DNA from: a virus
DNA: 46,028 bases
Direction: 5' to 3' (one strand)
IMG/VR virus record: IMGVR_UViG_3300029448_000082
Location: 1 to 46,028 of that record
Below, in pieces: positions 31,330 to 41,300 of the stretch. The notes beneath the pieces were generated by a model. That model made no database searches. It was not told the origin of the DNA and saw nothing but the letters and a program-made list of their open reading frames with translations. Every line of letters begins with the position of its first letter. Position 1 is the first letter of the stretch. A program made the translations under genes and the position numbers.

Positions 31330-32703
31330 ATGGCTATAAATGAAGGAATATTAAAAGCTTCCAACATTACAGCAGCTGCTAACTCAGCTGGTTACGGTCA
31401 AGCACCTGACCAGAGAAAACTTTATGATTTCTCTGACAGAGTTGCCGAACTAACACCGGAAGAGTCACCGTTTTTTACCTACCTAAGTAATGTTTCTAAA
31501 GTAGCAACAGATGATAATGTATTCCGTTTTCTTGAAAACAGAACACAAATCAACTATACTGCAAGAACATTTAACTTAGACGCAGACGTAAATGGCGGTT
31601 CCGCAGTTACTGCAGGAAGTGTTTATGCTTTCCAAGTTGATGACGGCTCAGGTGCCGCGGTTAAATTCCTTACTAAAGGAATGGTATTCGCAGTAGGTGT
31701 GTTAGATTCAACAGCGGGATATTCGCAAGCTCTAGTAAGAGTTGAGTCAGGTCCAGTCGCAGGTTCTGCTGATACTACCTTCCAAGGTAGAATCATTGAA
31801 CTTTCTGATGTTACTACTTCTGGTTATAACGTTCTTTCTGACAACGATGCTTGCCAAATTATTGGTACATCATTTGAAGAAGGTACTGCATCACCAGATA
31901 CATTTAGTGATACATTAGACGACGGGTTTGGTTTTACACAAATCTTTAAGACAGCGTGTGAATTAACAAATACAGCAATAGCAACACGTCACCGTGGCTA
32001 TGCTAATGAGTTCGACAGAATTTGGGCTCAAAAATTACGTGAACATAAAATTGACATTGAAAGAGCTATGCTCTTCGGTCAAAAAGCTCGCGTAAATGGC
32101 GTTCAGTATACTGAAGGTCTAGTAGGAAACATTCTAAAGAATGTAACTCCAGTAACAGATGACTCTGCATTATCTTATGCTTCAGGCAAGGGATATTACA
32201 GAAGTTGTACAACTGCTGAGTTAACATACGATAGATTGCTATCAGACTTAGAAGTTATATTTGACCCAGCAAGAGGCGGAGCAAGTGAAAAACTTGTTAT
32301 GGCTTCTTTACCGGTGATTTCTTACTTTAACAAAATGGGCGATGGTGCGTTTATTGATGCATCAGCAGGTTCAGCTGCCAATATGCCTTACAGAATAAAT
32401 ATGGATAACGTAGACGGTGCGTTCGGACACAAGTTAATGGAAATTAACACTGTGCACGGAAGTATGTTCTTAGTTAAACAACCTTTATTCAGAGGTATTG
32501 CAAGCGGTATGATGATGATGGCTGATATGAGTCAGTTAGCATACAGACCATTAGTGGGTAACGGTTTAAATCGTGATACTCAAATTATGACAAATGTACA
32601 AAGTGCAGATGAAGATTTGAGAAAAGATATGATTCTTACAGAAGCAGGTCTTGAAATTACATTACCAGAATCTCACGCTCTATATAACGTGGAGGGATTG
32701 TAA
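31330..32703 (+). CDS. Major capsid protein
   Basis: The 457-aa protein follows the scaffold with a proper ribosome-binding site (AGGAG). The N-terminal arm is Ala/Gln/Pro-rich, the middle (residues about 85-195) is beta-rich with Gly/Ser-rich turns that may be an inserted domain, and the C-terminal half holds the helix LREHKIDIERAMLFGQKARV and GGASEKLVMASLPVISYFN. The fold is presumably HK97-like. A minor protein follows directly, as decoration proteins often do. Confidence 0.88.
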   Translation: MAINEGILKASNITAAANSAGYGQAPDQRKLYDFSDRVAELTPEESPFFTYLSNVSKVATDDNVFRFLENRTQINYTARTFNLDADVNGGSAVTAGSVYAFQVDDGSGAAVKFLTKGMVFAVGVLDSTAGYSQALVRVESGPVAGSADTTFQGRIIELSDVTTSGYNVLSDNDACQIIGTSFEEGTASPDTFSDTLDDGFGFTQIFKTACELTNTAIATRHRGYANEFDRIWAQKLREHKIDIERAMLFGQKARVNGVQYTEGLVGNILKNVTPVTDDSALSYASGKGYYRSCTTAELTYDRLLSDLEVIFDPARGGASEKLVMASLPVISYFNKMGDGAFIDASAGSAANMPYRINMDNVDGAFGHKLMEINTVHGSMFLVKQPLFRGIASGMMMMADMSQLAYRPLVGNGLNRDTQIMTNVQSADEDLRKDMILTEAGLEITLPESHALYNVEGL

Positions 32704-32704
32704 G

Positions 32705-33163
32705 ATGAAATCAGACTACTTAAATAGTAATAGTGGTGTTAGTAACGTTGACCTTAAAATTGTTAAGGTTCACGCAGACTATGCTTTAACTAATGACCAA
32801 AGCGGTTCTTATGTTTTAGTAAACCCTACAGCAACAACAGAAATTGACTTACCAGCTTTAGCTAGTGTGTCACTTGGTTGGCATTGTTCTATTATCTTAA
32901 CAGAAGATGGAGATGGCGCAGACCAAGCTATGAATCAAAAAGTTAACATTGACTTTGGTTCTGGAAATGATGTAGTAGGACATACAGTAGCAGTTGATGG
33001 CGACGCAGGCGATATTGCGGTTGATGGCGATGATTTCATTGCTTGTACTGCAGCAGCGACACCAGGAGACCGTTTTGACATCTTTACAGATGGCTCAAGA
33101 TGGTATGTAAACGGATTAGTTGCAGATGCAAGTGAATGTCCGTTCGCAACAGCAGCTGGTTAA
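32705..33163 (+). CDS. Capsid-associated beta-rich protein, possible decoration protein
   Basis: The start is the ATG at 32705, with GGAGGG eight bases ahead; a longer frame lies inside the capsid gene and is not used. The 152-aa product is beta-rich with a Thr/Gly/Asp-rich middle (TEDGDGADQAMNQKVNIDFG) and no cysteine pair apart from a few single Cys. Its place right after the major capsid protein and before a hairpin suits a decoration or head-fibre protein. Confidence 0.6.
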   Translation: MKSDYLNSNSGVSNVDLKIVKVHADYALTNDQSGSYVLVNPTATTEIDLPALASVSLGWHCSIILTEDGDGADQAMNQKVNIDFGSGNDVVGHTVAVDGDAGDIAVDGDDFIACTAAATPGDRFDIFTDGSRWYVNGLVADASECPFATAAG

Positions 33164-33194
33164 TAACTAACAACAAATAGTAATTAGGTACTAT

Positions 33195-33216
33195 GGAGTG
33201 GGTTTATTCCCACTCC
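33195..33216 (+). terminator. Hairpin after the capsid genes
   Basis: GGAGTGGG (33195-33202) pairs perfectly with CCCACTCC (33209-33216) around TTTATT. No T run follows, so it is a weak or partial terminator or an mRNA-stability stem, a common arrangement after major capsid genes. Confidence 0.6.
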
Positions 33217-33255
33217 GAAACCTATAAAGAATTTTAAAACTAATAGGAGAATAAA

Positions 33256-33453
33256 ATGGCTGATTATAATACAATTACAAAAGTAATTATCAACGAAGTT
33301 AGTCCAGAAGCTAGCGATGTAGCAGGTTCTTTAGCTAAAGAAATAAATGACTACATTCAAAGTTTGGATAGTACTAACAACGCTATTGTTGATATACAAG
33401 CAGTAAGACTTGATAGAAGCAGAATTGCATATATTATTGTTTCAACTGGATAA
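33256..33453 (+). CDS. Small structural-region protein (65 aa)
   Basis: It has a beta/alpha/beta pattern: ITKVIINEVS, EINDYIQSLDSTNNAIVD, SRIAYIIVSTG. AGGAG lies before the ATG. It follows the capsid hairpin; a minor head protein is likely but unproven. Family not recognised. Confidence 0.6.
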   Translation: MADYNTITKVIINEVSPEASDVAGSLAKEINDYIQSLDSTNNAIVDIQAVRLDRSRIAYIIVSTG

Positions 33454-33456
33454 TAA

Positions 33457-33702
33457 ATGAAATGTCAACATTGCAATAAGCCAAATCCAGAGGGAATGTT
33501 TAACTGCCCTTCTTGTGGTCAGAGAGCGGCGGCACCTAAATGGAATACAAACTTTGTTGTCAGGGAAAACAATCCTTGGGCAACAGCTATTAGAAAAGAC
33601 CAGATTGATATAAGAACACTATCCCAAGAGGAAGGAACTAAAAAGCTCAAAGAAGGAGCAGATAAAACTTCCAGAAAGGGACCAATAAAAAGGATACTAT
33701 AA
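33457..33702 (+). CDS. Zinc-ribbon protein (81 aa)
   Basis: The CxxC pair CQHC (residues 3-6) and CPSC (residues 17-20) form a zinc ribbon, followed by a basic C terminus (TSRKGPIKRIL). Zinc-ribbon proteins of this type stand beside capsid genes in related phages. Its stop overlaps the next ATG. Confidence 0.65.
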   Translation: MKCQHCNKPNPEGMFNCPSCGQRAAAPKWNTNFVVRENNPWATAIRKDQIDIRTLSQEEGTKKLKEGADKTSRKGPIKRIL

Positions 33703-33809
33703 TGCCAATGGGTAAAGGAACTTATGGAAGTAAAAGAGGAAGACCAGCTAAAAAGAAAAACAAAGCTAAGAAGGGAATGAAACGTGCCGGCAAAAAAAAG
33801 AAAAAGTAA
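33702..33809 (+). CDS. Tiny basic AT-hook-like protein (35 aa)
   Basis: It runs MPMGKGTYGSKRGRPAKKKN and ends in a Lys run (AGKKKKK). The core RGRP with flanking Lys matches an AT-hook, which binds A/T-rich minor groove. The ATG shares a base with the previous stop. It probably contacts DNA in the head or during assembly; no enzyme function. Confidence 0.6.
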   Translation: MPMGKGTYGSKRGRPAKKKNKAKKGMKRAGKKKKK

Positions 33810-33969
33810 AAGACCGGGCTTGTATGCAAACATACACGCTAAACGTAAACGTATTAAAGCAGGTTCAGGAGAACGTATGAGAAAACGTGGAGCTAAAGGT
33901 GCTCCTACTAATGCTAATTTTAAAAGAGCTGCTAAAACTGCTAAGAAACGTCGTCGTAAGAAGAAGTAA
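33784..33969 (+). CDS. Small, extremely basic protein (61 aa)
   Basis: It starts on GTG with AGGGA seven bases ahead and overlaps the AT-hook gene by 26 bases. The product is almost all Arg/Lys with Gly/Ala (RPGLYANIHAKRKRIKAGSG, KKRRRKKK). Proteins with the segment LYANIHAKRKRIKAGSGE occur in many marine phages as far as I recall, as hypothetical proteins. DNA binding or condensation is likely. Confidence 0.65.
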   Translation: MPAKKRKSKRPGLYANIHAKRKRIKAGSGERMRKRGAKGAPTNANFKRAAKTAKKRRRKKK

Positions 33970-34112
33970 TGAGAAGACCTTCTTTTGGAACGCAAGTTAG
34001 AAAAACTAACGGAAAGAAAAAAACCAGACAAGGTATGAGTAAAAATACTAAATATGGAAATAAGATGAGTAATAAAAATTATACAAAAAAGTATAGAGGA
34101 CAAGGTAGATAA
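33969..34112 (+). CDS. Small basic protein (47 aa)
   Basis: MRRPSFGTQVRKTNGKKKTR and then an Asn/Lys/Tyr-rich end (KKYRGQGR). Start and stop each overlap a neighbour by one base. Third of three consecutive tiny basic genes. Presumably DNA-binding or virion-associated; not recognised. Confidence 0.55.
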   Translation: MRRPSFGTQVRKTNGKKKTRQGMSKNTKYGNKMSNKNYTKKYRGQGR

Positions 34113-36910
34113 TGGCAACATTTCAAACACAAATAGAAGATTTAACAGGTTCTATTGGAGATACAACAGCTATAACTAGTTGGCTACAAGATGGAGCTAA
34201 ACAAATTATTAGTTTTATACCTCAAGCAAGACTTGAAGATGTTGCTAGTAATTCTAATTTTACAGACAGTAAAGATATAGAGGGTATAAAAGTTTTATCT
34301 GTATTGAGAAAAGATGCTAGTAATAGTAATTACTATATGCCTTGTAGAAAATTACCACCAAGTAAAATGGGAATGGTACACGATTCTTCTAATATGGAAT
34401 TTGCAACATCTAGCGACCCAGCTTATATAGTTCACAACGACTTGTTAAATACTTTTCCTCAAAGCGCAGCTTCAAATGACAGTCGTGTTGTGTTTATTAA
34501 TTTAGATTTTTCTGCATTAACTTATGATGATAGTACAATAGCTAACTTCCCAGATGAAGCAGAACCTGGAGTAGTTTTGTATGCAGCAAGAAACGGCGTT
34601 GAAAGATTAATGAATGATATAAACCTTTCTGTTTCTGACTTATCTATATCTACTACTTTGCCAGTAGCACCAACATTAAGCACTGTAACTTATAGCGATG
34701 CAACAAATGCTGATGCAAGCGCTTCATCTATTTCAGCTATTACAGTAGCAAGTGTTAGTGACATTGACCCAACAGGTTCAGTTCCTACATACACAAAACC
34801 AACAGTAAGTTTAAGCTCTGTTGCTATATCAGATTTAAATATTTCTGCTAGTGCACCCTCATTGGGAACTATTTCAACTGTAACTTATGCAGACGCTATT
34901 AATCAAGGTTCTTTTGCAGAAGATATGTCTACAGTAACATTCGGCACTGTTCCTGCTAAAATAGACGTTAGTCAAGATGTTCCTTCGTATACAAAACCTA
35001 CATTAAACTTAAGTAGCGTAGCTATATCAGATTTAAGTGTAAGTGCAAGCGCTCCTAGTATTCCAAGTATAGCAAGCGTTACATACACGAGTGCAACTAA
35101 TCAATCAGGATTTGCTGAAGATATGTCGTCTGTAACATTTGGAAGTGTTCCTGATACAATAGATGTTTCTAGTGTAGTTCCTTCATATACAAAACCTACT
35201 ATTAATTTAAGCAGTGTGGCTATATCAGATTTGAGCATAAGTGCAAGTGCGCCTAGTGCATTAAATATTGAAGCAGCTTCTGTAAGTTTTAGTGCAAGCA
35301 CTCCTAATTTTGTTCCTCCAACATTATCTGTTGACACAACTCAGTTTGAAACATTTTTAGAAACAGATGAAGATGCAGAATTAGCTCAATTACAATTAGG
35401 TAGATTAAATAATGAGGTACAACAATACCAGGCTAATATACAAAAAGAAGTTGCTAGTTTTAATAGAGATGTTCAAGTTTATCAAGCTGAATTACAAAAG
35501 TCAATTAAAAATGCAGAACTAACATCTGCTTCTGAAGCACAACAAATGCAAGAGTATAGTAATGACATACAGTTATATGCACAAAATGTTAATAAGGAAG
35601 TACAACAATATCAACAAAACACGCAAAAAGAATTAACCCTATATCAAGCTAGAACAGGTGTAGAATTACAAGAATTTTCTCAAAATATACAGAATGAATT
35701 AAATGAGTTTAATAAAGAAAACTCAATATATCAAATAGAGTTTCAAGAAGCTTCTATAAAATTTGCTGCTGACCAACAAAAAGTTGTTGAACAAGCTAGG
35801 ATTGATTTGGCAAAAGCCCAACAAGACGCACAGAATGCTACCAATGTTGACATTGCTAATAAAGCAGCAGACCAGGAGCTTAACCTTCAAAATGCTGTAA
35901 ATGATATGCAAAAAATTGTTAATGATAATAGCAGTCTTTTGGCAAAGTTTCAACAAGAATTAGGATTGTATCAACAAAATGTAAATAAAGAGATAGCTGA
36001 ATATCAGCAGAATACACAAAAAGAATTAACATTATACCAAGCAAGAACTGGTGTAGAACTTCAACAATATCAAACAGACATACAAAATGAATTAAATGAA
36101 TTCAATAAAGAAAACACAAGATATCAAGCAAACGTTCAAGGACAAATACAAAAACACAATACCGATTTACAAAAATTATCTGAGCAAGCAAGAATTGATT
36201 TAGCGAAAGCACAACAAGATGCTCAAAATGCTACTAATGTAGATATAGCAAACAAAGCAAAAGACCAAGAGTTATCTTTACAAAATGCTATAAACAATAT
36301 GCAAGAAATAATTAATAACAACAATAGTGTATTATCTAAGTTCCAACAAGAGTTAGGTCTATATGCACAGAACGTAGCAAAAGAAGTTCAAGAGTATCAA
36401 CAAAATACTCAGAAAGAAATAACATTGTATCAGTCAAGAACAAATGTAGAGTTACAACAATACGGTCAAGATATACAAAACGAACTCAATGAGTTTAATA
36501 AAGACAATGTAAGGTATCAGGCAGAGATGCAAGACCAGATTGCTAAACATAATACTGCTTTACAAAGAGCTATTACGCAAGCACAGTTAGATGCAGCAGA
36601 TGCTCAACAAGAAGCGCAACAAGCTACTCAAGTTTCTATAGCAAATAAAGCAGCAGACCAAGCTTTAGCATTACAAAACTCAGCACAAAATATGGCAGCT
36701 AAAATACAAGATAACAATGCTTTAATGGCAAAGTATGGAGTAGAATTGCAATCATACGCCTCTAACGTTAATAAAGAAGTTCAAGAGTATGCAAATAACT
36801 TACAAAAAGATACAGCTAAATATACTTGGTATCAACAGCAATATCAAATGATTGATGCACAATATAAAGAATTTTTACAGTCCTTACAAGGACAATTAAA
36901 TAAACAATAA
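34112..36910 (+). CDS. Long repeat-containing virion protein (adaptor-like N terminus, beta repeats, coiled coil)
   Basis: The 932-aa protein has three parts. Residues 1-185 are a mixed alpha/beta domain (ITSWLQDGAKQIISFIPQAR, PDEAEPGVVLYAARNGVERL) like the head-tail adaptor proteins at this position. Residues about 190-395 are three similar blocks (YTKPTxxLSSVAISDL). Residues about 420-930 are Gln/Asn-rich coiled coil with three copies of a 131-residue unit and a partial fourth (EVQQYQQNTQKELTLYQ, each start at about residues 497, 627, 758, 889). It may be a head-tail joining or fibre-like protein. Confidence 0.6.
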   Translation: MATFQTQIEDLTGSIGDTTAITSWLQDGAKQIISFIPQARLEDVASNSNFTDSKDIEGIKVLSVLRKDASNSNYYMPCRKLPPSKMGMVHDSSNMEFATSSDPAYIVHNDLLNTFPQSAASNDSRVVFINLDFSALTYDDSTIANFPDEAEPGVVLYAARNGVERLMNDINLSVSDLSISTTLPVAPTLSTVTYSDATNADASASSISAITVASVSDIDPTGSVPTYTKPTVSLSSVAISDLNISASAPSLGTISTVTYADAINQGSFAEDMSTVTFGTVPAKIDVSQDVPSYTKPTLNLSSVAISDLSVSASAPSIPSIASVTYTSATNQSGFAEDMSSVTFGSVPDTIDVSSVVPSYTKPTINLSSVAISDLSISASAPSALNIEAASVSFSASTPNFVPPTLSVDTTQFETFLETDEDAELAQLQLGRLNNEVQQYQANIQKEVASFNRDVQVYQAELQKSIKNAELTSASEAQQMQEYSNDIQLYAQNVNKEVQQYQQNTQKELTLYQARTGVELQEFSQNIQNELNEFNKENSIYQIEFQEASIKFAADQQKVVEQARIDLAKAQQDAQNATNVDIANKAADQELNLQNAVNDMQKIVNDNSSLLAKFQQELGLYQQNVNKEIAEYQQNTQKELTLYQARTGVELQQYQTDIQNELNEFNKENTRYQANVQGQIQKHNTDLQKLSEQARIDLAKAQQDAQNATNVDIANKAKDQELSLQNAINNMQEIINNNNSVLSKFQQELGLYAQNVAKEVQEYQQNTQKEITLYQSRTNVELQQYGQDIQNELNEFNKDNVRYQAEMQDQIAKHNTALQRAITQAQLDAADAQQEAQQATQVSIANKAADQALALQNSAQNMAAKIQDNNALMAKYGVELQSYASNVNKEVQEYANNLQKDTAKYTWYQQQYQMIDAQYKEFLQSLQGQLNKQ
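35599..36860 (+). repeat. Tandem 131-residue (about 393-bp) coiled-coil repeats in a structural gene
   Basis: Three full copies begin near 35599, 35991 and 36383, with a partial fourth near 36777. The repeats start at the block EVQEYQQNTQKE and include LYQARTGVELQ, QNELNEFNKEN, ARIDLAKAQQDAQNATNVDI and FQQELGLYAQNV. Nucleotide similarity is high, which suggests recent duplication or gene conversion. Confidence 0.8.
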
Positions 36911-36922
36911 CAAGGAAACATA

Positions 36923-37423
36923 ATGGCAAACGAAATTAGAGTACAAACATCAGTTCAAATTGTTAACGATGTAAGTGTTGACAATGATGGTGGTGCAGCT
37001 GGAGATTACACAAACTATGCTTTAGATGTCTTTTCAGGACAAAGAAGTTGGGGCGGAAGCTACACTATGAATCAAGAATATAGCACATCAGACGTTGCTT
37101 ACTGGAGTAATGTGGTTTGTTCAGCAAATGGTAGTGCAGATTTTTTAGACAACTCAGGTTGGACAGAAGCTTCTGATGTAACAGCAGGAACAATACCAGC
37201 TACAGCTCACGTTGTAGCAGTAGAATACGTTAGCGCACTTGGTTCACCAGGAACTATATCAGTTACAGTAAGCGGTGAAATATTTGCAGTATTAGACCCA
37301 GGTCAAGCAATAGTAATTCCTATGGAAATGGGAGAAGTTGTTGGTAGTGTGGGAATACACGCAGGCGCTTTTACTGACGGAACTCACGAAGCAACAGTTA
37401 ATGTCTTAATAGCAGGCGTATAA
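36923..37423 (+). CDS. Small beta-rich structural protein (166 aa)
   Basis: The protein is beta-rich throughout, with repeats of Val/Thr/Gly strands (GTISVTVSGEIFAVL, PIEMGEVVGS-type turns) and no cysteine ligand set. It follows the coiled-coil gene and precedes the Trp-repeat gene, all in the adaptor/tail region. AAGGA is upstream of the ATG. Function unknown. Confidence 0.55.
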   Translation: MANEIRVQTSVQIVNDVSVDNDGGAAGDYTNYALDVFSGQRSWGGSYTMNQEYSTSDVAYWSNVVCSANGSADFLDNSGWTEASDVTAGTIPATAHVVAVEYVSALGSPGTISVTVSGEIFAVLDPGQAIVIPMEMGEVVGSVGIHAGAFTDGTHEATVNVLIAGV

Positions 37424-37424
37424 T

Positions 37425-37628
37425 ATGTCTAAAACTAATTGGACTAAACAAGGAGTAAGGTCAAATAGTACCTGGACAGAGCAAAGTATTTCTCCAAGTT
37501 CATCTTGGACAGAACAAGCTTTATCTTCTATAGGTTCTATATGGGCAGAAGTTCTTACAGAGTTTTCTCTGTGGGCTTCTTTTAATATGGAATGGGAAGA
37601 TTCTACTCAAAATTGGGAGGATTTTTAA
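37425..37628 (+). CDS. Small Trp-rich repeat protein (67 aa)
   Basis: A short unit beginning W-T-x-Q repeats with spacing of about 11-12 residues (WTKQGVRSNS, WTEQSISPSS, WTEQALSSIG), then a Trp-rich tail (WASFNMEWEDSTQNWEDF). The next gene starts within its stop. A minor tail or head protein; family not named. Confidence 0.65.
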   Translation: MSKTNWTKQGVRSNSTWTEQSISPSSSWTEQALSSIGSIWAEVLTEFSLWASFNMEWEDSTQNWEDF

Positions 37629-37933
37629 TGGCAGCTATAGAATTTAGCGTAAGAGAAATAGTAAGTAGAGTTAGGCAAGCAGTGCCTGAAGCTAGTGAAA
37701 ACTATATAATAAACCTTATTAATCAAGGATTAATAGATATGGGTAAGTATAGTACTAAAATGGAATATGGTAAAACTAATCTTATTAACGACCAACTATG
37801 GTATGGTATAGATGATGACAGAGATATTACAATTAACAAAGTGTTTAAATGTAGTATATTAAATTCTGACGGAGAATATATAAGAATACCTAGGCTAGTT
37901 AATCAAGATATTAAATTAACAGATACGGAGTAA
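37628..37933 (+). CDS. Head-tail adaptor-region protein (101 aa)
   Basis: The start is the ATG at 37628, overlapping the previous stop, with GGAGG seven bases ahead. The product is helical at first (FSVREIVSRVRQAVPEASEN) and then beta (FKCSILNSDGEYIRIPRLV). It forms a pair with the next gene and looks like a tail or head-completion adaptor of podovirus type. Not proven. Confidence 0.6.
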   Translation: MAAIEFSVREIVSRVRQAVPEASENYIINLINQGLIDMGKYSTKMEYGKTNLINDQLWYGIDDDRDITINKVFKCSILNSDGEYIRIPRLVNQDIKLTDTE

Positions 37934-37935
37934 AA

Positions 37936-38388
37936 ATGGCAGCAGTAACCAGTACATTTAAAGACCCTTCTGATTCATTTGTATGGTGGGTGGAAGGTGA
38001 TAAGCTTGCAATAGCTACAACTGATGGAGATGGAGGTACTTCAGAAACAGCAGAAGGAAAGTTTAAAGCAGCTAGCATAGGTTCTGATACAGATTATGTT
38101 ACTAACGGTCTTTTAATTTCATACTATGCAGAACCAGATAAAATAACTAGCATTACATCTACAATAGATTTAGATAACGTATTACAACCGTTGTTAATAG
38201 ATTATGTGAAAGGACATCTTTTAATAGACGCAGCAGCTAAAGCTTCTGACCCTCAAAGCGCTGGTTTAAAAATGCAAATGGCACAACAGTTTTTAGGATT
38301 ATATAAAGAAGGTATTAGAAAACACGGAATGAAAAAGAATGACAAAACAGGTGGTACTAGAGCTATAGTTCCAGCAAACTTAAGGTAA
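37936..38388 (+). CDS. Adaptor or head-completion-like protein (150 aa)
   Basis: The 150-aa protein is beta-rich at the N terminus (DSFVWWVEGDKLAIATTDGD) and helical at the C terminus (LLIDYVKGHLLIDAAAKASD, LGLYKEGIRKHGMKKND). It is next to the adaptor-region gene and the fibre. Such alpha-helical C termini are usual for head-tail connectors. Function inferred from position. Confidence 0.55.
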   Translation: MAAVTSTFKDPSDSFVWWVEGDKLAIATTDGDGGTSETAEGKFKAASIGSDTDYVTNGLLISYYAEPDKITSITSTIDLDNVLQPLLIDYVKGHLLIDAAAKASDPQSAGLKMQMAQQFLGLYKEGIRKHGMKKNDKTGGTRAIVPANLR

Positions 38389-38391
38389 AAA

Positions 38392-41300
38392 ATGGCGACA
38401 TTAACAGGACAAAGAATAAAAGATAGCTATAAAGATTTATTACAAGTATCAAATAGTAACAGTGGAATAGACTCAACATTAAGGACAATATCAGATGGAG
38501 AAGCTACAGATAGTGTATTACAACTTAGCAGTGTTGCTGTTAATATATCCTCAGCAGGCGCGTTACAGTATGCTGGCGTTGCTATTACTTCTACAGCTGC
38601 TGAACTAAATATATTAGACGGAGCTACAATTACAGTAGCAGAACTTAACATACTAGACGGAGTTACTTCTACAGCAGCAGAATTAAATATTCTAGATGGA
38701 GTAACATCAACTGCAGCCGAGCTAAATGTATTAGACGGATATACTGGCAGCGTAACAGAATTAAACTATTTAGACACTTTACACGCTACAGGCGTAACTG
38801 CTACAGAGTTTGATTATCTAGACGGAGTTACTTCTAGTATACAAACACAGTTAGATTCTAAGATAAGTGCTACACTAACACAAGAACAAGTAGAAGATTT
38901 TGTTGGAGGTATGTTAGACGGTACAGAGACAGGTATTTCTGTTAGTTATGACGATACAAATGGTAACATAGATTTTGTTGTTACGAGTCAAACTGATGAA
39001 AACTTTACAACCGCAGACCATAGTAAGCTAGATGGTATAGAAGCTTCAGCTACAGCCGACCAAACTGCTTCAGAAATAAAAACTTTAGTTGGAAATGCAA
39101 GTGACTCTAATGTATTTACAGATGCAGACCATTCTAAATTAGATGGAATAGAAGCTAGCGCAGATGTAACAGATGCAACTAACGTAACTGCAGCTGGCGC
39201 TTTAATGGATTCTGAAGTTACTAATCTTTCTCTTGTAAAAGGTTTAACATCAGGTATATCTAATGGTAATGTTTTAGTTGCTAATTCATCAGTTGCTGAT
39301 AATGATTTTTTAAAAATTGATGGAACATCTGTAGAAGGTAGAACTGCAGCCGAGATAAGAAGCGATTTAAATGTAGAAGATGGAGCTACAGCAGACCAAA
39401 CAAACGCAGAGATTAGAACTGCCGTAGATGCAGCCTCAGATTCTAATGTATTTACAGATGATGACCATAGCAAGTTAAATGCTATTGAAGCAAGTGCTGA
39501 TGTAACAGACACTGCAAATGTAACAAGTGCAGGTGCATTGATGGATAGCGAACTTACAAGTATTGCAGATGTAAAAGCTTTAGACCAGTCAGTAGTAAGT
39601 GGAGCAACACCTACATTTACAACTACTAATTTTACTGATGCTTCTAATAAAAGATTTATGACTGATGCTCAAGAAACTAAACTTGACTCAGTTGAGAGTA
39701 ATGCAACGGCAGACCAAACTGCTGAAGAAATACAAGACATAGTTGGAGCTATGTTTACAACAACTAATACCGAAACTGGTATTACAGCAACATATCAAGA
39801 CTCTACAGGAGATATAGATTTAGTTGTACAAACACTTAATCAAGATACAACTGGTAATGCAGCTACTGCAACTAAGATTGCATCTATTACTAATAGTGAT
39901 ATTGTACAACTAACAGACACACAAACTTTATCAAACAAAACCATAGCAAGTCCTACTTTTACTGGAGATGTAACCTTTAACGATGCTTCAACTCCACAAT
40001 TAAAAATTAAAGACACTACAAACAATGTATTGTTGGATTTAAGAACTACTGACACTTTGGCTGCAATAGGAACAACTACGGATAGTCCTTTACATTTAAA
40101 ACAAAATGGTGCATTTCACTTATCTATTAATTCAACTCAAATTATTCTTAATGCATCTGGAGAAGATAGAGATACTATTATAAAAGATGATAGTGGTACA
40201 TCAGTATTTAAAGTAAATGCTGCAAATTCAGATGTAGATATAACAACCTTAGATGTATCTGGAGATGCAGACATTGACGGAACATTGGAAGCAGATGCTA
40301 TTACGGTTGGAGGAACTGCTTTAAACACAGTTATTGCAGGAGTTACAGTAGCAAATGCAACATTAGCTGCAACTACAACAGTATCAAATAGCACAGCAAA
40401 CACAAACTTTCCAGTTGTATTTCACGATGAATCAAATGCTTTATTAGATGACACAGGTGCATTAAGATATAATCCAAGTACAGGAACATTGTTAGTTCCT
40501 AATCTTTCTGTTGCTGGTACAACAACAACTGTAGATACAGTTACTATGCAAGCAGCAAATGCTATTATATTTGAAGGAGCAACTGCAGACGCACACGAAA
40601 CAACATTATCTATTGTAGACCCAACAGCAGACCACACACAATACTTAATTAATCAAGGTGGGTATATTCCAGTATTAGCAGCAGCTACAACAACTGCTAT
40701 TACTTCTACTCCTGCTGAACTTAATGTATTAGATGGAATTACTTCTACAACAGCAGAGCTTAATATCCTTGATGGAGTAACTGCTACTACTGCCGAACTA
40801 AACATAATGGACGGAGTAACAGCTACCACAGCAGAATTAAATGTTCTTGACGGATATACAGGAAGTGTTACAGAATTAAATTACTTAGATACTTTACACG
40901 CCACAGGCGTAACATCAACTGAATTTGATTACCTTGATGGCGTTACTTCTAACATACAAACACAATTAGATGCTAAAATTGAAGCTACATTAACTACTGA
41001 ACAAGTGCAAGATATTGCAGGTCCATTAGTAGCATCAGGTGGTACAAAAACTGGAATTACTGTAACCTACGATGACACTAATAATAATATGGACTTTGTA
41101 GTTGGTACTCTAAACCAAGATACCACAGGTAATGCTGCTACAGCCACAGCTCTTGAAACAGCTAGAACAATACACGGTGTATCTTTTGATGGTACTGCTA
41201 ATATAGATTTATCTGAAGTAGTACAAGATACAGCTGGAGGAATGTTTAGTAGTAACACTGAAACATTTATTACAGCCACTTATCAAGATGCTGATGGGAC

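Noticed and set aside
33519-34130. Long open frame on the minus strand over the basic genes (203 codons)
   Set aside because: It is a shadow of Lys/Arg-rich genes on the plus strand, gives a Leu/Ser/Phe-rich product and has no ribosome-binding site or gene context.
38988-39512. Long open frame on the minus strand in the fibre gene (174 codons)
   Set aside because: It mirrors the Ser/Thr/Ala-rich repeats of the fibre; no ribosome-binding site or neighbours support it.
38590-40970. Regular repeats as a CRISPR array
   Set aside because: They lie in frame within the fibre gene and encode protein repeats; spacing and divergence follow codons.
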